DNA from: Novosphingobium sp. 18050 | Lineage (GTDB): Bacteria; Pseudomonadota; Alphaproteobacteria; Sphingomonadales; Sphingomonadaceae | Assembly (NCBI RefSeq): GCF_902706195.1 | Contig: NZ_CACSJO010000009.1 | Span: 62,001-126,000 of the forward strand | Length of the DNA: 64,000 nucleotides | Direction: 5' to 3' | Shown here: in pieces, positions 45,174-55,438 of the stretch | Layout: each line of letters opens with the position of its first letter | Position numbering within the stretch: the stretch's first letter is position 1 | Translations under genes and position numbers: made by a program | Notes under the pieces: model-generated | Database searches by the model: none | What the model was told of the DNA's origin: nothing | What the model saw: the letters and a program-made list of their open reading frames with translations, nothing else

Positions 45174-46447
45174 AGAAATTGGTCCACGGCGTGGATACAG
45201 ACCCCGAAGAGTCCGCCGACCAGGGTGCCGTTGATTCGGATGAACTGAAGGTCACGGCCTACTGCGCCTTCGATGCGGTCGCTCACGGTGCGGGCGTCCC
45301 AGCGCTTCACGGTCTCGGAGACAAGGTGGACGATTTCGTCACCGTAGCGGGCGGTGACGCCCACCAGGGTGCGCCGCGCGAAGCGGTTGATCTGGCTCTG
45401 CAGGCGCGGGTCGTCGCGCAGAGCGCTGCCCAGTTCGCCCAGCATCGTCGTCAGCTGCCCACCCAGCGCCGTGTGCGGATCGCGCGCGGCGGCGATGAGC
45501 TGGTGGCGCAGGCGCTCCCATACGCCCTGCCACCACCGGCTTACCGCCGGGTTGCCGATAAGCTCGCGCTTGGCGTTCTCGACGCGGGCGCGCAGGGCCT
45601 CATCGTGTTGCAGGTCGTGGGCAAGGCCCTGCAGCATCTGCTCGACCTTCGCCTTGAGCGGGTGATCGGGTTGGACGATCATTTCGGCCAGCAGCTTGTA
45701 GAGGCCGTCCAGCACTGAATTGGCGATGCGGCTGTCGAGGCCGGTGAGGCGCAGCAGGCTGTGCGCGCGTTCGCGGATCATGGTGCGCACCAGCTCCTCG
45801 TTGGCCTCCAGCGCCTCGCCTGCCCAGCGGATCGAGCCTTCGAGCAGGGGCAGGTGGCGGCGGTCCGCGATCGTGGCCGAGAGCATCTGGCCGAGCAGGG
45901 GGGCAATCTCCACCCGCTCCAGCTGGCGGGCCATGCCGGCGCGCACCTGATTGCCAAGCCGTTCGGGGTCGAGCGATTCGAGCACGTCGGCAACAAGGTT
46001 GGCGGCGCCCGCGCGCAGGCGCGATTCGCCGCCCCGGCCGGGGTCGGACAGAAATCCGCCCGCAGCGCTGGCGAAGTTGAAGGTGTTCACCCGGCGGGCG
46101 ACGACCTGTGGGGTGAGGAAGTTGTCGCGCAGGAACGCCGCCATCGAATCAGCGATGCGGTTCTTGTTCTCGGGAATGATCGCGGTGTGCGGGATCGGCA
46201 GGCCGAGCGGGCGGCGGAACAGTGCGGTGACCGCGAACCAGTCTGCCAGACCGCCGACCATGGCCGCTTCGGTGAAAGCGATAGCATAGCCCCAGCCGGG
46301 GTGTTCGCCGCCGAAGCGCCGCAGCACGATGAAGGCGACCGCCATCGCCAGCAACAGGCCTGTGGCGAACAGGCGCATGCGCTGCGCCCGGTCCTGCTGG
46401 CTGCCCTTCGATGCGAGGCTTGCTGAACTACGCCGGGCTGGCGGCAA
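45170..46447 (-). CDS. DUF445 family inner-membrane protein
   Basis: The 425-residue protein has membrane segments near residues 26-48 and 55-80, and a C-terminal segment in GTLVGGLFGVCIHAVDQFL. The large middle part is helical and soluble. The N-terminal GGLADWFAVTALFRRPLGLPIPHTAIIPENKNRIADSM segment is a hallmark of DUF445. The role of the family is not known. It lies 12 bases after the RND transporter gene and overlaps the GNAT gene, suggesting co-transcription. Confidence 0.9.
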   Translation of the reverse strand: MPPARRSSASLASKGSQQDRAQRMRLFATGLLLAMAVAFIVLRRFGGEHPGWGYAIAFTEAAMVGGLADWFAVTALFRRPLGLPIPHTAIIPENKNRIADSMAAFLRDNFLTPQVVARRVNTFNFASAAGGFLSDPGRGGESRLRAGAANLVADVLESLDPERLGNQVRAGMARQLERVEIAPLLGQMLSATIADRRHLPLLEGSIRWAGEALEANEELVRTMIRERAHSLLRLTGLDSRIANSVLDGLYKLLAEMIVQPDHPLKAKVEQMLQGLAHDLQHDEALRARVENAKRELIGNPAVSRWWQGVWERLRHQLIAAARDPHTALGGQLTTMLGELGSALRDDPRLQSQINRFARRTLVGVTARYGDEIVHLVSETVKRWDARTVSDRIEGAVGRDLQFIRINGTLVGGLFGVCIHAVDQFL

Positions 46448-46459
46448 TGTGCGTTCTTC

Positions 46460-49400
46460 CTATTCGGCCGGGTGCGGTTGGTGAACGTCCCCGGTATGGG
46501 CCTGCGCATGGCCCTTGGGCCCGTGTTCGTTCGGATCGTACGTCAGCAGCGACTTGCGCAGCTTCGGTCCGACCCTTTTTTCGAAACCATCGGCGAGGCT
46601 GAAGGCTGCCGGCACGATGACGAGGGTGAGCAGGGTGGAGAGCACCAGCCCCCCGATCACGGTGACGCCCATCGGCGCGCGGAACGCCCCGTCGCCCGAA
46701 AGGGAGAGGGCGGTCGGGATCATGCCGGCGGTCATCGCCACGGTGGTCATGACGATCGGCTGGGCGCGCTTGTGGCCTGCGTCCATGATCGCGGTGAGCT
46801 TGTCGACGCCCTTGGCCATCTCCTCGATCGCGAAGTCGATCAGCAGGATGGAGTTCTTGGCGACGATGCCCAGCAGCATCAGGATGCCGATGTAGACGGG
46901 CATCGAGATCGGCTGACCCCACGCGGTCAGGGCCAGCATGCCGCCCAGCGGAGCGAGCAGCAGCGAGGCCATGTTCACCAGTGGCGACACGAAGCGCTTG
47001 TAGAGCAGCACCAGCACCGCAAAGACGAGGAAGATGCCGCTGACCACCGCGATGATGAAGTTGGTGATCATCTCTGCCTGCCACTTGTCCTCACCCACGG
47101 GCGCATTGGAGACGCCGGCGGGGAGGTTTTTCATGATCGGCAATTGCTGGATCGCGGCCATGGCCGGGCCCTTGATCTGCCCTTGGCCCAGGTCTGCGCC
47201 CACGAAGATGCGGCGCGACTGGTTGTAGCGCTGGATCTGCGTCGGGCCGGCGCCGAAGCGGATTTCGGCGACGCGGCTGAGCGGCACCGAGCCGCCGCTG
47301 GCGGTGGCAACCGGCAGGTTCTCGATCGTCGAGAATTCGCGGCGCGAAGTACGATCGAGGATCACCCGGATCGGAATCTGGCGATCCGAGAGCGAGAACT
47401 TGGCGGTGTTCTGGTCGATCTCGCCCATGGTGGCGATGCGGATCGTCTGGCTCAGCGCTCCGGTGGTCACGCCAAGCTGCGCGGCCAGGTCGAGGCGGGG
47501 GACGATGACCAGTTCGGGGCGCTGAAGGTCGGCGGCGATGCGCGGGGCGACGATGCCGGGAATAGCGCGCATCTGCTCGACCAGCGTCTGCGCGGTCTTG
47601 TTGAGCAATTCCGAATCGCTGCCCGAGAGCATGACCGAAATGTCGCGCCCGCTGCCGAACCCGCCAGACTGGGTGGCGAAAGTGACGCGTGCATCGGCAA
47701 TGCCCTGAAGCGTGGGGGCAAGGCGGCGCTCGAACTCGATGCTGGTGGCTTTACGCTCATTGGCAGGCTTGAGCGCGATGTGCAGGTTCGCCGAGCCTTC
47801 GCCGGAAAACTCGAGCACGCGCTCGACCTCGGGCTGCTTTTCGAGCAGTTTCGTGACGCGGCCGGCGACTTCCTCGCTCTGTTCGAGGGTGGTGCCCGGC
47901 ACCATCTCGATCTTGACCTGGCTGGTGTCGTCGTTGGTGTTCGGCTGGAACTGCTGGGGCAGGCCGGCGAGCAGCGCAAAGGTCACCACCAGCGCATAGA
48001 TGCTGGCGCAGAAGGCGTAGAAGCGATGGTCGTGCATACGCGCGATCACGCGGTCGGTGAAGTAGCGATACCACCGGCCCAGTGCGCCCAGCACACCGGC
48101 AACACGGCGAAACAACCAGCCCAGCGCCCAGATCGCCGCAGGAATGCCGAGCGGAGCGAGGACGGCAGCGAGCACGAAGGCCGCCTTGGCGAGGCCGATC
48201 TTGGTCAGCCCCCCCTGCAGGGCCGTGAACAGCAAGGCGGCAAGGCCGAGGCCCGACCCGATGAGCAGGGCGAAGGCCAGCGTCGCTATGACTACATACC
48301 ACCATGCATGCGGCTGCGGCACCAGCGCTGCCTTGCGGCGGTGCGCCTCACGGCTGTCGAGCGTCCAGGCGAGGACCTTCATGTAGAAGTCCATCGCCTT
48401 GCCGCCGCCATGTTCGGCATGGCCGTGCGACTTGAGGAAATAGGCGGCGACCATCGGGGTGATGATACGCGCGACGGCGAGGCTCATCAGCACCGCCGCG
48501 ACGACGGTGAGGCCGAAAGCCTTGAAGAACTGGCCGGGGATACCCGGCATCAGGCCCACCGGCAGGAACACCGCGACGATCGAGAATGTCGTCGCGACAA
48601 CGGCGAGGCCGATCTCGTCGGCGGCGTCGATCGAAGCCTGGTAGGCGGATTTGCCCATGCGCATATGGCGCACGATATTTTCGATTTCGACAATGGCATC
48701 GTCGACTAGCACCCCCGCGACAAGGCTGAGGGCCAGCAGCGAGAGGAAGTTCAGCGAGAAGCCGAGCATGTCCATGAACCAGAAGGTCGGGATCGCCGAA
48801 AGCGGGATGGCCAGCGCCGAGATCATCGTCGCGCGCCAGTCGCGCAGGAACAGGTAGACGATCACGATCGCCAGCACTGCGCCTTCGACCAAGGCCTCCA
48901 TCGAGCTGGTGTACTGCCCGCGCGTATAGGTCACCTGACTGAATAGCCGGGTGATGTGAATGTCGGGGTGGGCCTTGCGGATTACGTCGAGCTTCTTCTC
49001 GGCCTCATCGTAGACCGCAACGTCGGAAGCGCCGCGCGCGCGCTCGAACCCGAAGGTGACGACTTCGCGGCCGCCAACGCGGGCGACGTCGGTACGGTCG
49101 GAATAGCCGTCCGAGACGCTGGCGATGTCGGCCAGCTTGATCTGGCGGCCGCCGCCCAGGTTGATGCGGGTCTGCGAGAGGGCATAGGCATCCTGCGCGT
49201 TGCCGAGCACGCGGACCGACTGGCGCGATCCGGCGATTTCCGCCTGGCCGCCCGCTGCGTCGACGTTGACCTGGCGCAGCACGTTGTTGAGGTCGTTCGC
49301 GCTCACGCCCAGCGAGATCATCCGGGCCGGGTCGACCACGACGCGGATCTCGCGGTTGACCCCGCCGTCACGGCTTACCGTGGCCATGCCCGGGACCGAG

Positions 49401-49903
49401 AGCAGCGACTTGGAGATGGTGTCGTCGACGAACCAGCTGAGCTGCTCGATCGTCATGTCGTCGGCCGCGACCGCGAAGTAGGCGAGACTGCCGCCGCCGC
49501 CGGCCTCGATCTTCGAGACCTGCGGTTCAAGGATGCCGTCGGGCAGTTCGCCGCGGACCTGATCGACTGCGTTCTTGACCTGTTGGGTCGCGACGTCGGC
49601 ATTGGTGCCGACCGAGAAGAACACGATGGTGGTCGAGCGCCCTTCGGACGCGGTCGACTGGATTTCCTCGACGCCGGGGATGGAGCGAACCGCGCCCTCG
49701 ACGATCTGGGTGATCTGAGTCTCGATCTCGGTCGGGGCGGCGCCCGGCTGCGAGACCCCGACGTGAACGCCGGGGAACTCGATGTCCGGCATGTTGTTCA
49801 CGTCCATCCGATTGAACGAGACGATGCCCGCGATCATCAAGCCGATGAAGAAGACGATGGGAATGATCGGATTGCGGATCGACCAGGCCGACATGTTACG
49901 CAT
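46460..49903 (-). CDS. RND multidrug efflux transporter permease, with large insertion
   Basis: The 1147-residue AcrB-type inner-membrane pump has the proton-relay DD at 401-402 ([10 protein letters not shown]) and Lys in [14 protein letters not shown]. It is about 100 residues longer than typical members. The extra sequence (about 505-625) contains two hydrophobic helices between the two halves, near [20 protein letters not shown] and [20 protein letters not shown]. The periplasmic-adaptor gene lies 17 bases upstream. TolC at 1.7-3.2 kb could serve as its outer-membrane partner. The drug substrate is unknown. Confidence 0.92.
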   Translation of the reverse strand: MRNMSAWSIRNPIIPIVFFIGLMIAGIVSFNRMDVNNMPDIEFPGVHVGVSQPGAAPTEIETQITQIVEGAVRSIPGVEEIQSTASEGRSTTIVFFSVGTNADVATQQVKNAVDQVRGELPDGILEPQVSKIEAGGGGSLAYFAVAADDMTIEQLSWFVDDTISKSLLSVPGMATVSRDGGVNREIRVVVDPARMISLGVSANDLNNVLRQVNVDAAGGQAEIAGSRQSVRVLGNAQDAYALSQTRINLGGGRQIKLADIASVSDGYSDRTDVARVGGREVVTFGFERARGASDVAVYDEAEKKLDVIRKAHPDIHITRLFSQVTYTRGQYTSSMEALVEGAVLAIVIVYLFLRDWRATMISALAIPLSAIPTFWFMDMLGFSLNFLSLLALSLVAGVLVDDAIVEIENIVRHMRMGKSAYQASIDAADEIGLAVVATTFSIVAVFLPVGLMPGIPGQFFKAFGLTVVAAVLMSLAVARIITPMVAAYFLKSHGHAEHGGGKAMDFYMKVLAWTLDSREAHRRKAALVPQPHAWWYVVIATLAFALLIGSGLGLAALLFTALQGGLTKIGLAKAAFVLAAVLAPLGIPAAIWALGWLFRRVAGVLGALGRWYRYFTDRVIARMHDHRFYAFCASIYALVVTFALLAGLPQQFQPNTNDDTSQVKIEMVPGTTLEQSEEVAGRVTKLLEKQPEVERVLEFSGEGSANLHIALKPANERKATSIEFERRLAPTLQGIADARVTFATQSGGFGSGRDISVMLSGSDSELLNKTAQTLVEQMRAIPGIVAPRIAADLQRPELVIVPRLDLAAQLGVTTGALSQTIRIATMGEIDQNTAKFSLSDRQIPIRVILDRTSRREFSTIENLPVATASGGSVPLSRVAEIRFGAGPTQIQRYNQSRRIFVGADLGQGQIKGPAMAAIQQLPIMKNLPAGVSNAPVGEDKWQAEMITNFIIAVVSGIFLVFAVLVLLYKRFVSPLVNMASLLLAPLGGMLALTAWGQPISMPVYIGILMLLGIVAKNSILLIDFAIEEMAKGVDKLTAIMDAGHKRAQPIVMTTVAMTAGMIPTALSLSGDGAFRAPMGVTVIGGLVLSTLLTLVIVPAAFSLADGFEKRVGPKLRKSLLTYDPNEHGPKGHAQAHTGDVHQPHPAE

Positions 49904-49920
49904 GGCTGAGTTTCCGTCCG

Positions 49921-51141
49921 TTACTTGCCGGTGGCGGAAACGAGCCGGGTCTTGACCTTGTCCCCGTCGTTGAGGAACCCGCCGGCGCGCAGCACGATCT
50001 TTTCGGTGCCGGTCAGCCCGGACGGGACGGTGATGCCGTTGGCGGTGACCAGTCCGGTCTTGACCGGGCGGCGATGGACTTTGCCGGCATCGTCGACGAC
50101 GTAGACGAACGAACCCTTGGCATCGCTCTGGATCGCGGATTCGGGCAGCATCGGCGCCACTACCGCGCCGCTTGCGATCACGGCGCTGGCAAAGCCGCCG
50201 GGCCGCAGCGCGGCATCGTAGGGAAGGGCAATGCGCGCGGTGCCCTGGCGGGTGGTGGTGTCGATCACCGGGGACAGCTGCCAGACCTGGCCGGTGAAGG
50301 TCTCACCCGATCCTACCGGCGTCACCTTGGCCGCAACGCCTACCGACAGGGAAGAGAGGTCGCCTTCGGAAAGGTTGGCGAGCAGTTCCATCTCGCCGCC
50401 CTTGGCGAGGCGGAACAGCACGCCGGTGCCGCCACCGACAACCTGCCCCAGCTCGACATTACGTTCGAGGACGAGGCCGGCGGCGGGAGCGACGATGTCG
50501 AGGCGCGCGTTTTGGGCGCGCAGCTGGCCGAGCGTGGCGCGTGCAACGCCGACCCGCGCCGCGGCGGCATCGCGCGTGGCGGTCAGCTGGTCGATGTCCG
50601 CCTTGGAAATGAATCCGCGGTCGACGAGCTTGAGGCCGCGATCGAGGTTGGACTGGGCGATGCGCGCATCCGCTGCGGCGACCTGAATCTGGGCGGACTG
50701 GCTGGCTGCCGCCTGCGACTGCACCGAGCTATCGATCACCGCGAGGACCTGGCCCTGCTTGACCCAATCGCCCGCTTCGACGCGGATTTCGCGCACTTCG
50801 CCGCCTTCGCCGACCGAGCCGACCGGCATGGTCCGGCGTGCGGCAAGCGAGCCGGTGGCGCTGATCTCTCCGGCGACGGTCGAGCGGCCGGGAACGACGA
50901 CCGTGACCACGGGAATCTGCGCGGCGTCCTTGCCGGCTTCGTCCGCGCCCTTTTCGCCGTTATGGACAACGAACCAGATGCCCACGACAAGCGCGACCAC
51001 AAGGATCGCCCCGAGCCAGATCCAGCGGCGCGAGCGGCGATCCTGTTCGGCGTCGCCGGTCAGCGGATTGTGGCCCGCATCATAGGCTTCATCTTCCCCG
51101 GTGGTCATCCGGCCGGGCTCAATCTTGCTGTCGTAGTTCAT
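49921..51141 (-). CDS. RND efflux periplasmic adaptor (MFP) subunit
   Basis: The 406-residue adaptor has one N-terminal membrane helix (IWLGAILVVALVVGIWFVV). A lipoyl/barrel-sandwich domain with VRVEAGDWVKQGQVLAVID follows near residue 122, then an alpha-hairpin (SQSAQIQVAAADARIAQSNL). Beta-barrel and membrane-proximal parts lie after 230. It bridges the RND pump and an outer-membrane TolC-type channel. It is the first gene of the pump operon. Confidence 0.92.
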   Translation of the reverse strand: MNYDSKIEPGRMTTGEDEAYDAGHNPLTGDAEQDRRSRRWIWLGAILVVALVVGIWFVVHNGEKGADEAGKDAAQIPVVTVVVPGRSTVAGEISATGSLAARRTMPVGSVGEGGEVREIRVEAGDWVKQGQVLAVIDSSVQSQAAASQSAQIQVAAADARIAQSNLDRGLKLVDRGFISKADIDQLTATRDAAAARVGVARATLGQLRAQNARLDIVAPAAGLVLERNVELGQVVGGGTGVLFRLAKGGEMELLANLSEGDLSSLSVGVAAKVTPVGSGETFTGQVWQLSPVIDTTTRQGTARIALPYDAALRPGGFASAVIASGAVVAPMLPESAIQSDAKGSFVYVVDDAGKVHRRPVKTGLVTANGITVPSGLTGTEKIVLRAGGFLNDGDKVKTRLVSATGK

Positions 51142-51347
51142 CTGATCACCGCAAGCACCACACGCGCGTACTGGGCGGCGTGCTTTCCCCCCGCCACACG
51201 GCTTTCCCGCCCTTGAGGGGCAGGCTGCCGACGTGGCTCAAATCCGCTTGTTTCATATACCTGCGCAAACAGCGAGGCAATCTTCAGTCGATTCGCTGTC
51301 GACCTGCATCGACGAACGACTTCATGGCGGTGCGTGTGGTGAAAGGT

Positions 51348-51368
51348 GTTATATTATTGCGCTATAAC
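51348..51368. promoter_or_regulatory. 6-bp inverted repeat upstream of efflux operon
   Basis: GTTATA and TATAAC are separated by nine bases. It lies just past the sciP terminator and 207 bases from the adaptor start, so it could belong to the efflux promoter region. The evidence is thin. Confidence 0.3.
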
Positions 51369-51371
51369 GCA

Positions 51372-51409
51372 AAAAGACGACCGCGAAGCGCTGTTCGCGG
51401 TCGTCTTTT
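51372..51409 (-). terminator. sciP terminator
   Basis: AAAAGACGACCGCGAA and TTCGCGGTCGTCTTTT form a perfect 16-bp stem with a 6-base loop, 28 bases after the sciP stop on the minus strand. Confidence 0.9.
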
Positions 51410-51436
51410 GATTGTTGCCGGACTAATCAGGCGCGT

Positions 51437-51736
51437 TCAGTACTTCTGCTGGCGCTCGTAAAGATCGCGGTAGTGTTGAATTCGGGTCACACGGAGGCCC
51501 TGCATGCCCGAGCGATCAACCGCGCGCTGCCACGAAGCGAATTCTTCCAGCGTGAGCTGATAGCGTTCGCACACGTCGTCGATCGACAACAGGCCGCCGT
51601 TGACGGCCGCGACGACTTCCGCCTTGCGGCGCACGACCCAGCGCGTGGTGTTGGCAGGCGGAAGGGAATCGATGGTCAGCGGTTCGCCGAGGGGGCCGAT
51701 TACCTGGGCCGGACGGATTTTCTGGTTCTCGATCAT
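51437..51736 (-). CDS. sciP: CtrA inhibitor SciP (DUF1153)
   Basis: The 99-residue protein matches SciP: GPLGEPLTIDSLPPANTTRWVVRRKAEVVAAVNGGLLSIDDVCERYQLTLEEFASW is a helix-turn-helix core, followed by a basic C-terminal tail. In Caulobacter it binds CtrA at promoters and blocks RNA polymerase recruitment. ATG 51736 lies one base after the stop of the upstream 115-residue gene. A run AGGG a few bases upstream gives a ribosome binding site. Confidence 0.92.
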   Translation of the reverse strand: MIENQKIRPAQVIGPLGEPLTIDSLPPANTTRWVVRRKAEVVAAVNGGLLSIDDVCERYQLTLEEFASWQRAVDRSGMQGLRVTRIQHYRDLYERQQKY

Positions 51737-51737
51737 A

Positions 51738-52085
51738 TCACCCTCGCTCGCCGTTACCGTTCACGTCGGCGACAGTGCTATTAGTGCCATCTACCGGCTT
51801 GCCATTGCTTGAACCATCAAGGTTAACCGGCTTTAACGATGCCTGGTAAGTGGTCAGTCTGGTGGCGGCATAGTCGTCGAAGCTGCCTCGCAGATGAAGC
51901 CTTGAGGCGGCGGAATCTGCAGCCATCACGGCAAGCGTATCGCGCGAGGCGAAGAGGCGCGAACGCAGTGCCTGCCAGTCTATATGGCTGAGATCGGCGG
52001 GAAACTGGAGATCGACGAACTCGTCACCAGCGCGACCCGGCGCATCCCCTGTATTCGGGGTTAAGTGGTTACGTGCGATGTTCAT
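51738..52085 (-). CDS. unknown protein translationally coupled to sciP
   Basis: The 115-residue product has no recognised domain. The N-terminal half (FVDLQFPADLSHIDWQALRSRLFASRD) looks globular, and the C-terminal part is rich in Asn, Gly and Ser and likely disordered. Its stop (51738) is one base before the sciP ATG, so the two are probably translated together. A TTAACC CtrA-like half-site occurs within it at 51823-51828. I would expect a cell-cycle-linked role but cannot show it. Confidence 0.6.
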   Translation of the reverse strand: MNIARNHLTPNTGDAPGRAGDEFVDLQFPADLSHIDWQALRSRLFASRDTLAVMAADSAASRLHLRGSFDDYAATRLTTYQASLKPVNLDGSSNGKPVDGTNSTVADVNGNGERG

Positions 52086-52229
52086 GGCGCCTGCTATAGA
52101 CCACGGTTGGTCAAGGGATCGTAAAGGCGCCTTTTACCCTCTGTTCACCATTGCCCGAGCGGGCGGGAATCCGGGACCGTCACGGCGCAGGTAGGAAATC
52201 GGGGCATTTGCCTGTATGGGGCGCGGGCA

Positions 52230-53402
52230 ATGACTGTGCTTCCTGACCTTCTTTCCGGCCTTGATGCCGCTGAACTGTTCCAGCTTTCCGGCCCGCTTGC
52301 CCAGCGCAAGGTCGTCGTCGCCATGTCAGGCGGGGTCGACAGTTCGGTGGTCGCCGCGCTTGCCGCTGCCAGCGGGGCCGAAGTTATCGGCGTCACGCTC
52401 CAGCTTTACGACTACGGCGCGGCGACGGGCCGCAAGGGCGCGTGCTGCGCTGGCGACGATATCCGCGACGCGCGGGCCGTGGCCGATCGCCTCGGCATCG
52501 CCCACTATGTTTTCGACCACGAAAGCGCCTTTCGCGAGGAAGTGGTCGAGCGTTTCGCTGATGATTATCTCAATGGCCGCACCCCGATCCCGTGCATCCG
52601 CTGCAACATGGGGCCGAAATTCACCGATCTGCTGGCGATGGCGCGCGAACTGGGCGCGGACTGCCTTGCCACCGGGCACTATGTCCGGCGTGAGATGGGT
52701 CCGGCCGGTGCCGAGTTGCACCGCGCCTTCGATCCCGCGCGTGACCAGAGTTATTTCCTCTACGGCACCACCGAGGCGCAGCTCGATTTCCTGCGCTTTC
52801 CGCTGGGCGGCCTGCCCAAGAGCGAAACACGCCGGATAGCCGAGGCGGCAGGCCTCAGGAACGCCGCCAAGCCCGACAGCCAGGATATCTGCTTCGTGCC
52901 CGACGGCGACTACGCCAAAATCGTGCGCGCCGTGCGCCCCGAAGGCGAGGCACCGGGCGAGATCGTCCATGCCGAGACCGGCGCCGTGCTGGGCAGCCAT
53001 CGCGGCGTGATCCACTACACCGTCGGCCAGCGCCGGGGTCTGGAAATCGGCGGCCAGCCCGAGCCGCTCTACGTTACCGGCATCGAGGCCGAGACGCGCC
53101 GTGTGCGCGTCGGCCCGCGCCGGTTGCTCGCCACCGCTTCGGCGCGGGTGGTGGAGACTAACCGAATCGGGCCGCTTCCCCACGGACCCCTGACCGCCAA
53201 GGTCCGCTCGCTGGCAAAGCCGGTGCCGGTCACGCTGGAAGGTCCGATAGGAGAGGGCGCCGAGGTCACGATCCGTTTCGAGAACCCGGAATACGGCGTC
53301 GCGCCCGGACAGGCCGCAGTGATCTACGCTGGTGACCGCGTGGTCGGCGGCGGCTGGATCGATTCTACCGAAAGCGCAGCGTCCGCATCCGAGGCCGCCT
53401 GA
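52230..53402 (+). CDS. mnmA: tRNA-specific 2-thiouridylase MnmA
   Basis: The 390-residue enzyme thiolates U34 of tRNA-Lys, -Glu and -Gln. It has the PP-loop ATP site [17 protein letters not shown] near residue 28. The catalytic Cys pair lies in [16 protein letters not shown] and in [16 protein letters not shown] near 215, with [17 protein letters not shown] between. The C-terminal domain has [22 protein letters not shown]. The gene is monocistronic on the plus strand. Confidence 0.96.
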   Translation: MTVLPDLLSGLDAAELFQLSGPLAQRKVVVAMSGGVDSSVVAALAAASGAEVIGVTLQLYDYGAATGRKGACCAGDDIRDARAVADRLGIAHYVFDHESAFREEVVERFADDYLNGRTPIPCIRCNMGPKFTDLLAMARELGADCLATGHYVRREMGPAGAELHRAFDPARDQSYFLYGTTEAQLDFLRFPLGGLPKSETRRIAEAAGLRNAAKPDSQDICFVPDGDYAKIVRAVRPEGEAPGEIVHAETGAVLGSHRGVIHYTVGQRRGLEIGGQPEPLYVTGIEAETRRVRVGPRRLLATASARVVETNRIGPLPHGPLTAKVRSLAKPVPVTLEGPIGEGAEVTIRFENPEYGVAPGQAAVIYAGDRVVGGGWIDSTESAASASEAA

Positions 53403-53437
53403 CCCTGAACTTGTAACGAGGGAGTTGGGGGCAGCGC

Positions 53438-53848
53438 TCAGTCCTGCCACGGCTCCAACTGGCAGCCGCGAGCCTCGTGGAAATCGGCGCTCTGGCTGGC
53501 GAGCAGCGGCACCGAACCGGTGATCGCCTGCTTTTCGGGATCTTCCGAAAGCGAAACCCGGCGCGCGATGCCGCCCAGACCCGCCACCTTGAGGTCCCCC
53601 TCGCAGGCGGCAAGCGGGCGCTTCGAGACGTAACGGCACACACAGCCCACTCGCGCACCGTAAGCCGCGCCGACCAGCGCTTCTTCGCGCAGGCCTTGCC
53701 ACGCCCAGGTCAGCCAGCCGGCCAGAACCAGTACCACCAGCACGATCAGGTTGCGGCGCCAGCGCGAGGGCTGCCTGATCGGATGGGAGGCCCAAGGGTC
53801 AGGGGTGCCGACCTTGTCCCCCGCTGCGGATTTCCCGCCTGTTGCCAT
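53438..53848 (-). CDS. single-pass membrane protein of unknown function
   Basis: The 136-residue product has one membrane segment (LIVLVVLVLAGWLTWAW near residue 36). The exported or periplasmic part has several Cys (GCVCRYVSKRPLAACEGD) that may bind a metal or form disulfides. Similar proteins occur as conserved hypotheticals in sphingomonads. It is convergent with mnmA by 35 bases, and its ATG at 53848 is divergent from the serine-hydrolase-like gene. No function can be assigned. Confidence 0.7.
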   Translation of the reverse strand: MATGGKSAAGDKVGTPDPWASHPIRQPSRWRRNLIVLVVLVLAGWLTWAWQGLREEALVGAAYGARVGCVCRYVSKRPLAACEGDLKVAGLGGIARRVSLSEDPEKQAITGSVPLLASQSADFHEARGCQLEPWQD

Positions 53849-53880
53849 TCTTCAGCGCCTCGCACATCACACCGCGCGTC

Positions 53881-55038
53881 ATGCCGGTGCGCCGCCTCTC
53901 CCATATCCTCGCCCTCCGCGCGCTGCCAGCCCTCGTCCTGCTGGCAGGCTGTGGACAGTCTGCACCCGAAGGCCCACCACCGCCGAGCGCCAAAGCGCAG
54001 GCCGCGATCAGCGATGATGGCGGCGCCCCGCGCGAGGCTCTTGGCCGCGCGATCGACACGCTTTTCGACGACGAGACGGTAGGCCGCACCGACGCACTGG
54101 TCGTCATGAAGCGCGGCACCGTGATCGCCGAACGCTACGGCGAAGACATCAAGCCAGAAACCCGCCTGCCCGGTTGGGGCGTGGGCCAGTGCGTCACGGC
54201 GCTGATGATCGGCCAGTTGGTCAGCGACGGCCGCCTGCGGCTGAACGAATCGGCCCCCGTGCCCGAATGGCAGCGCCCGGGCGACCCGCGCGGCGCGGTT
54301 ACGCTAAAGCAGCTGCTTCAGATGCGCTCGGGCCTGCGCCATGACGAATCAGCGGCTGCCGGCACCGGCATGCTCGAACGCGAATCGGACCGCATGCGAA
54401 TGCTGTTCCTCGACGGGCGTGACGACATGGCCTCCTATGCCGAGGCACAGCCGCTGGAGGCCCCGGCCGGCAGGGTGTTCGAACATTCCTCGGCCAGCGC
54501 GGTGATTCTTGCCGACCTCGCGGCGCGGGTACTCTCGCCCGATCACGATCCCGGGCGGCGGCGTCAGGCGGTAAGCGATTACCTCAAGAACCGCGTGCTC
54601 CTGCCGATCGGCATGGGCTCGACCATCGTGGGCTATGACCGGGCGGGGACGATGATCGGCTCCGGCATGATCGCTTCTTCCGCGCGCGACTGGGCGAAGC
54701 TGGGCGAATTCCTGCGCCATACCGGCTCGGTGGGGGGCGCGCAGATCCTGCCGCGTCGCTGGATACAGTTCATGCTGGAGCCGTCCCCGCGTGAGCCGGG
54801 CTACGGCGCGGGCGTGTGGCTCAACCGAGCGGCGGCTGGAGAGGGGGCCAGGCTCTATCCCGGCACGGCGCCGAAAAACGTGTTCGGCTGCGTGGGCGAA
54901 TATGGACAGTACGTAATCGGCTCGCCCGACCAGTTGCTGACCATCGTGCGCATCGGCCACAGCGATGCCGCGCAGGAGCGTGAAGTCCACGATCGTCTGG
55001 GATCGCTGCTGGCGCTGTTTCCCGGCGGCAAGAGCTAG
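53881..55038 (+). CDS. serine-hydrolase (beta-lactamase-fold) pseudoenzyme lipoprotein
   Basis: The 385-residue protein has a lipobox LLAGC (Cys24) and the overall class C beta-lactamase-like pattern. LPGWGVGQCVTALMIGQLVSDGRLRL is followed by LKQLLQMRSGLRH and MIASSARDWAKLGEFL. The catalytic SxxK position reads GVGQ (100-103), and the usual Y-[SN] segment reads EHSSASAV. All three catalytic residues thus appear lost. I choose ATG 53881; the frame also opens at a TTG at 53842. The role is unknown and probably structural or sensory. Confidence 0.75.
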   Translation: MPVRRLSHILALRALPALVLLAGCGQSAPEGPPPPSAKAQAAISDDGGAPREALGRAIDTLFDDETVGRTDALVVMKRGTVIAERYGEDIKPETRLPGWGVGQCVTALMIGQLVSDGRLRLNESAPVPEWQRPGDPRGAVTLKQLLQMRSGLRHDESAAAGTGMLERESDRMRMLFLDGRDDMASYAEAQPLEAPAGRVFEHSSASAVILADLAARVLSPDHDPGRRRQAVSDYLKNRVLLPIGMGSTIVGYDRAGTMIGSGMIASSARDWAKLGEFLRHTGSVGGAQILPRRWIQFMLEPSPREPGYGAGVWLNRAAAGEGARLYPGTAPKNVFGCVGEYGQYVIGSPDQLLTIVRIGHSDAAQEREVHDRLGSLLALFPGGKS

Positions 55039-55045
55039 CAGTATT

Positions 55046-55076
55046 ACCTCGTCCCGGATCAAGTCCGAAACGAGGT
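55046..55076. terminator. hairpin between the hydrolase-like gene and sufA
   Basis: ACCTCGT and ACGAGGT form a 7-bp stem, with inner GGA/TCC pairs. It lies between convergent genes and could stop transcription from both sides. There is no T-run on either strand. Confidence 0.45.
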
Positions 55077-55081
55077 GGATA

Positions 55082-55438
55082 TCAAACCGTGAAGCTTTCG
55101 CCGCAGCCGCAGGCACCCTTGGCGTTGGGGTTGTCAAAGACGAAGCCGGCGGTGAAGTCATCTTCCTTCCAGTCCATCACGCTGCCGATCAGGTACAGGA
55201 CCGAGGCGCTGTCGATGTAGAAGGTGCCGCCCGGCGTCACGATCTTCTCGTCGAACTTGGCTTCCTCGGAGACATAGTCGACCGAGTAGGCAAGGCCCGA
55301 ACAGCCCCGGCGCGGGGTGGAGAGCTTGACGCCGATCGAACCCTCGGGCGCCTCGCCCATGAGCTTGGCGATGCGGGCCTCGGCATTGGCCGTCAGGATC
55401 ACGGCGGCCGGGCGAACACGTGCAGTGGTCGTGGTCAT
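55082..55438 (-). CDS. sufA: Fe-S cluster assembly A-type carrier SufA/IscA
   Basis: The 118-residue HesB/IscA-fold protein has the three conserved Cys: GCSGLAYSV near residue 47 and GACGCGESF at the C terminus. It hands [2Fe-2S] or [4Fe-4S] clusters to apoproteins. It is the last gene of the suf operon and overlaps the GNAT gene stop by 4 bases. Confidence 0.95.
   Translation of the reverse strand: MTTTTARVRPAAVILTANAEARIAKLMGEAPEGSIGVKLSTPRRGCSGLAYSVDYVSEEAKFDEKIVTPGGTFYIDSASVLYLIGSVMDWKEDDFTAGFVFDNPNAKGACGCGESFTV

Noticed and set aside
46472..48709. 745-residue frame antisense to the RND pump
   Set aside because: It is rich in His, Asp and Arg and mirrors the pump gene.
51823..51834. TTAA-N6-TTAA as a CtrA box
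   Set aside because: CtrA sites have N7 spacing; this is one base short, so I keep only a half-site comment.
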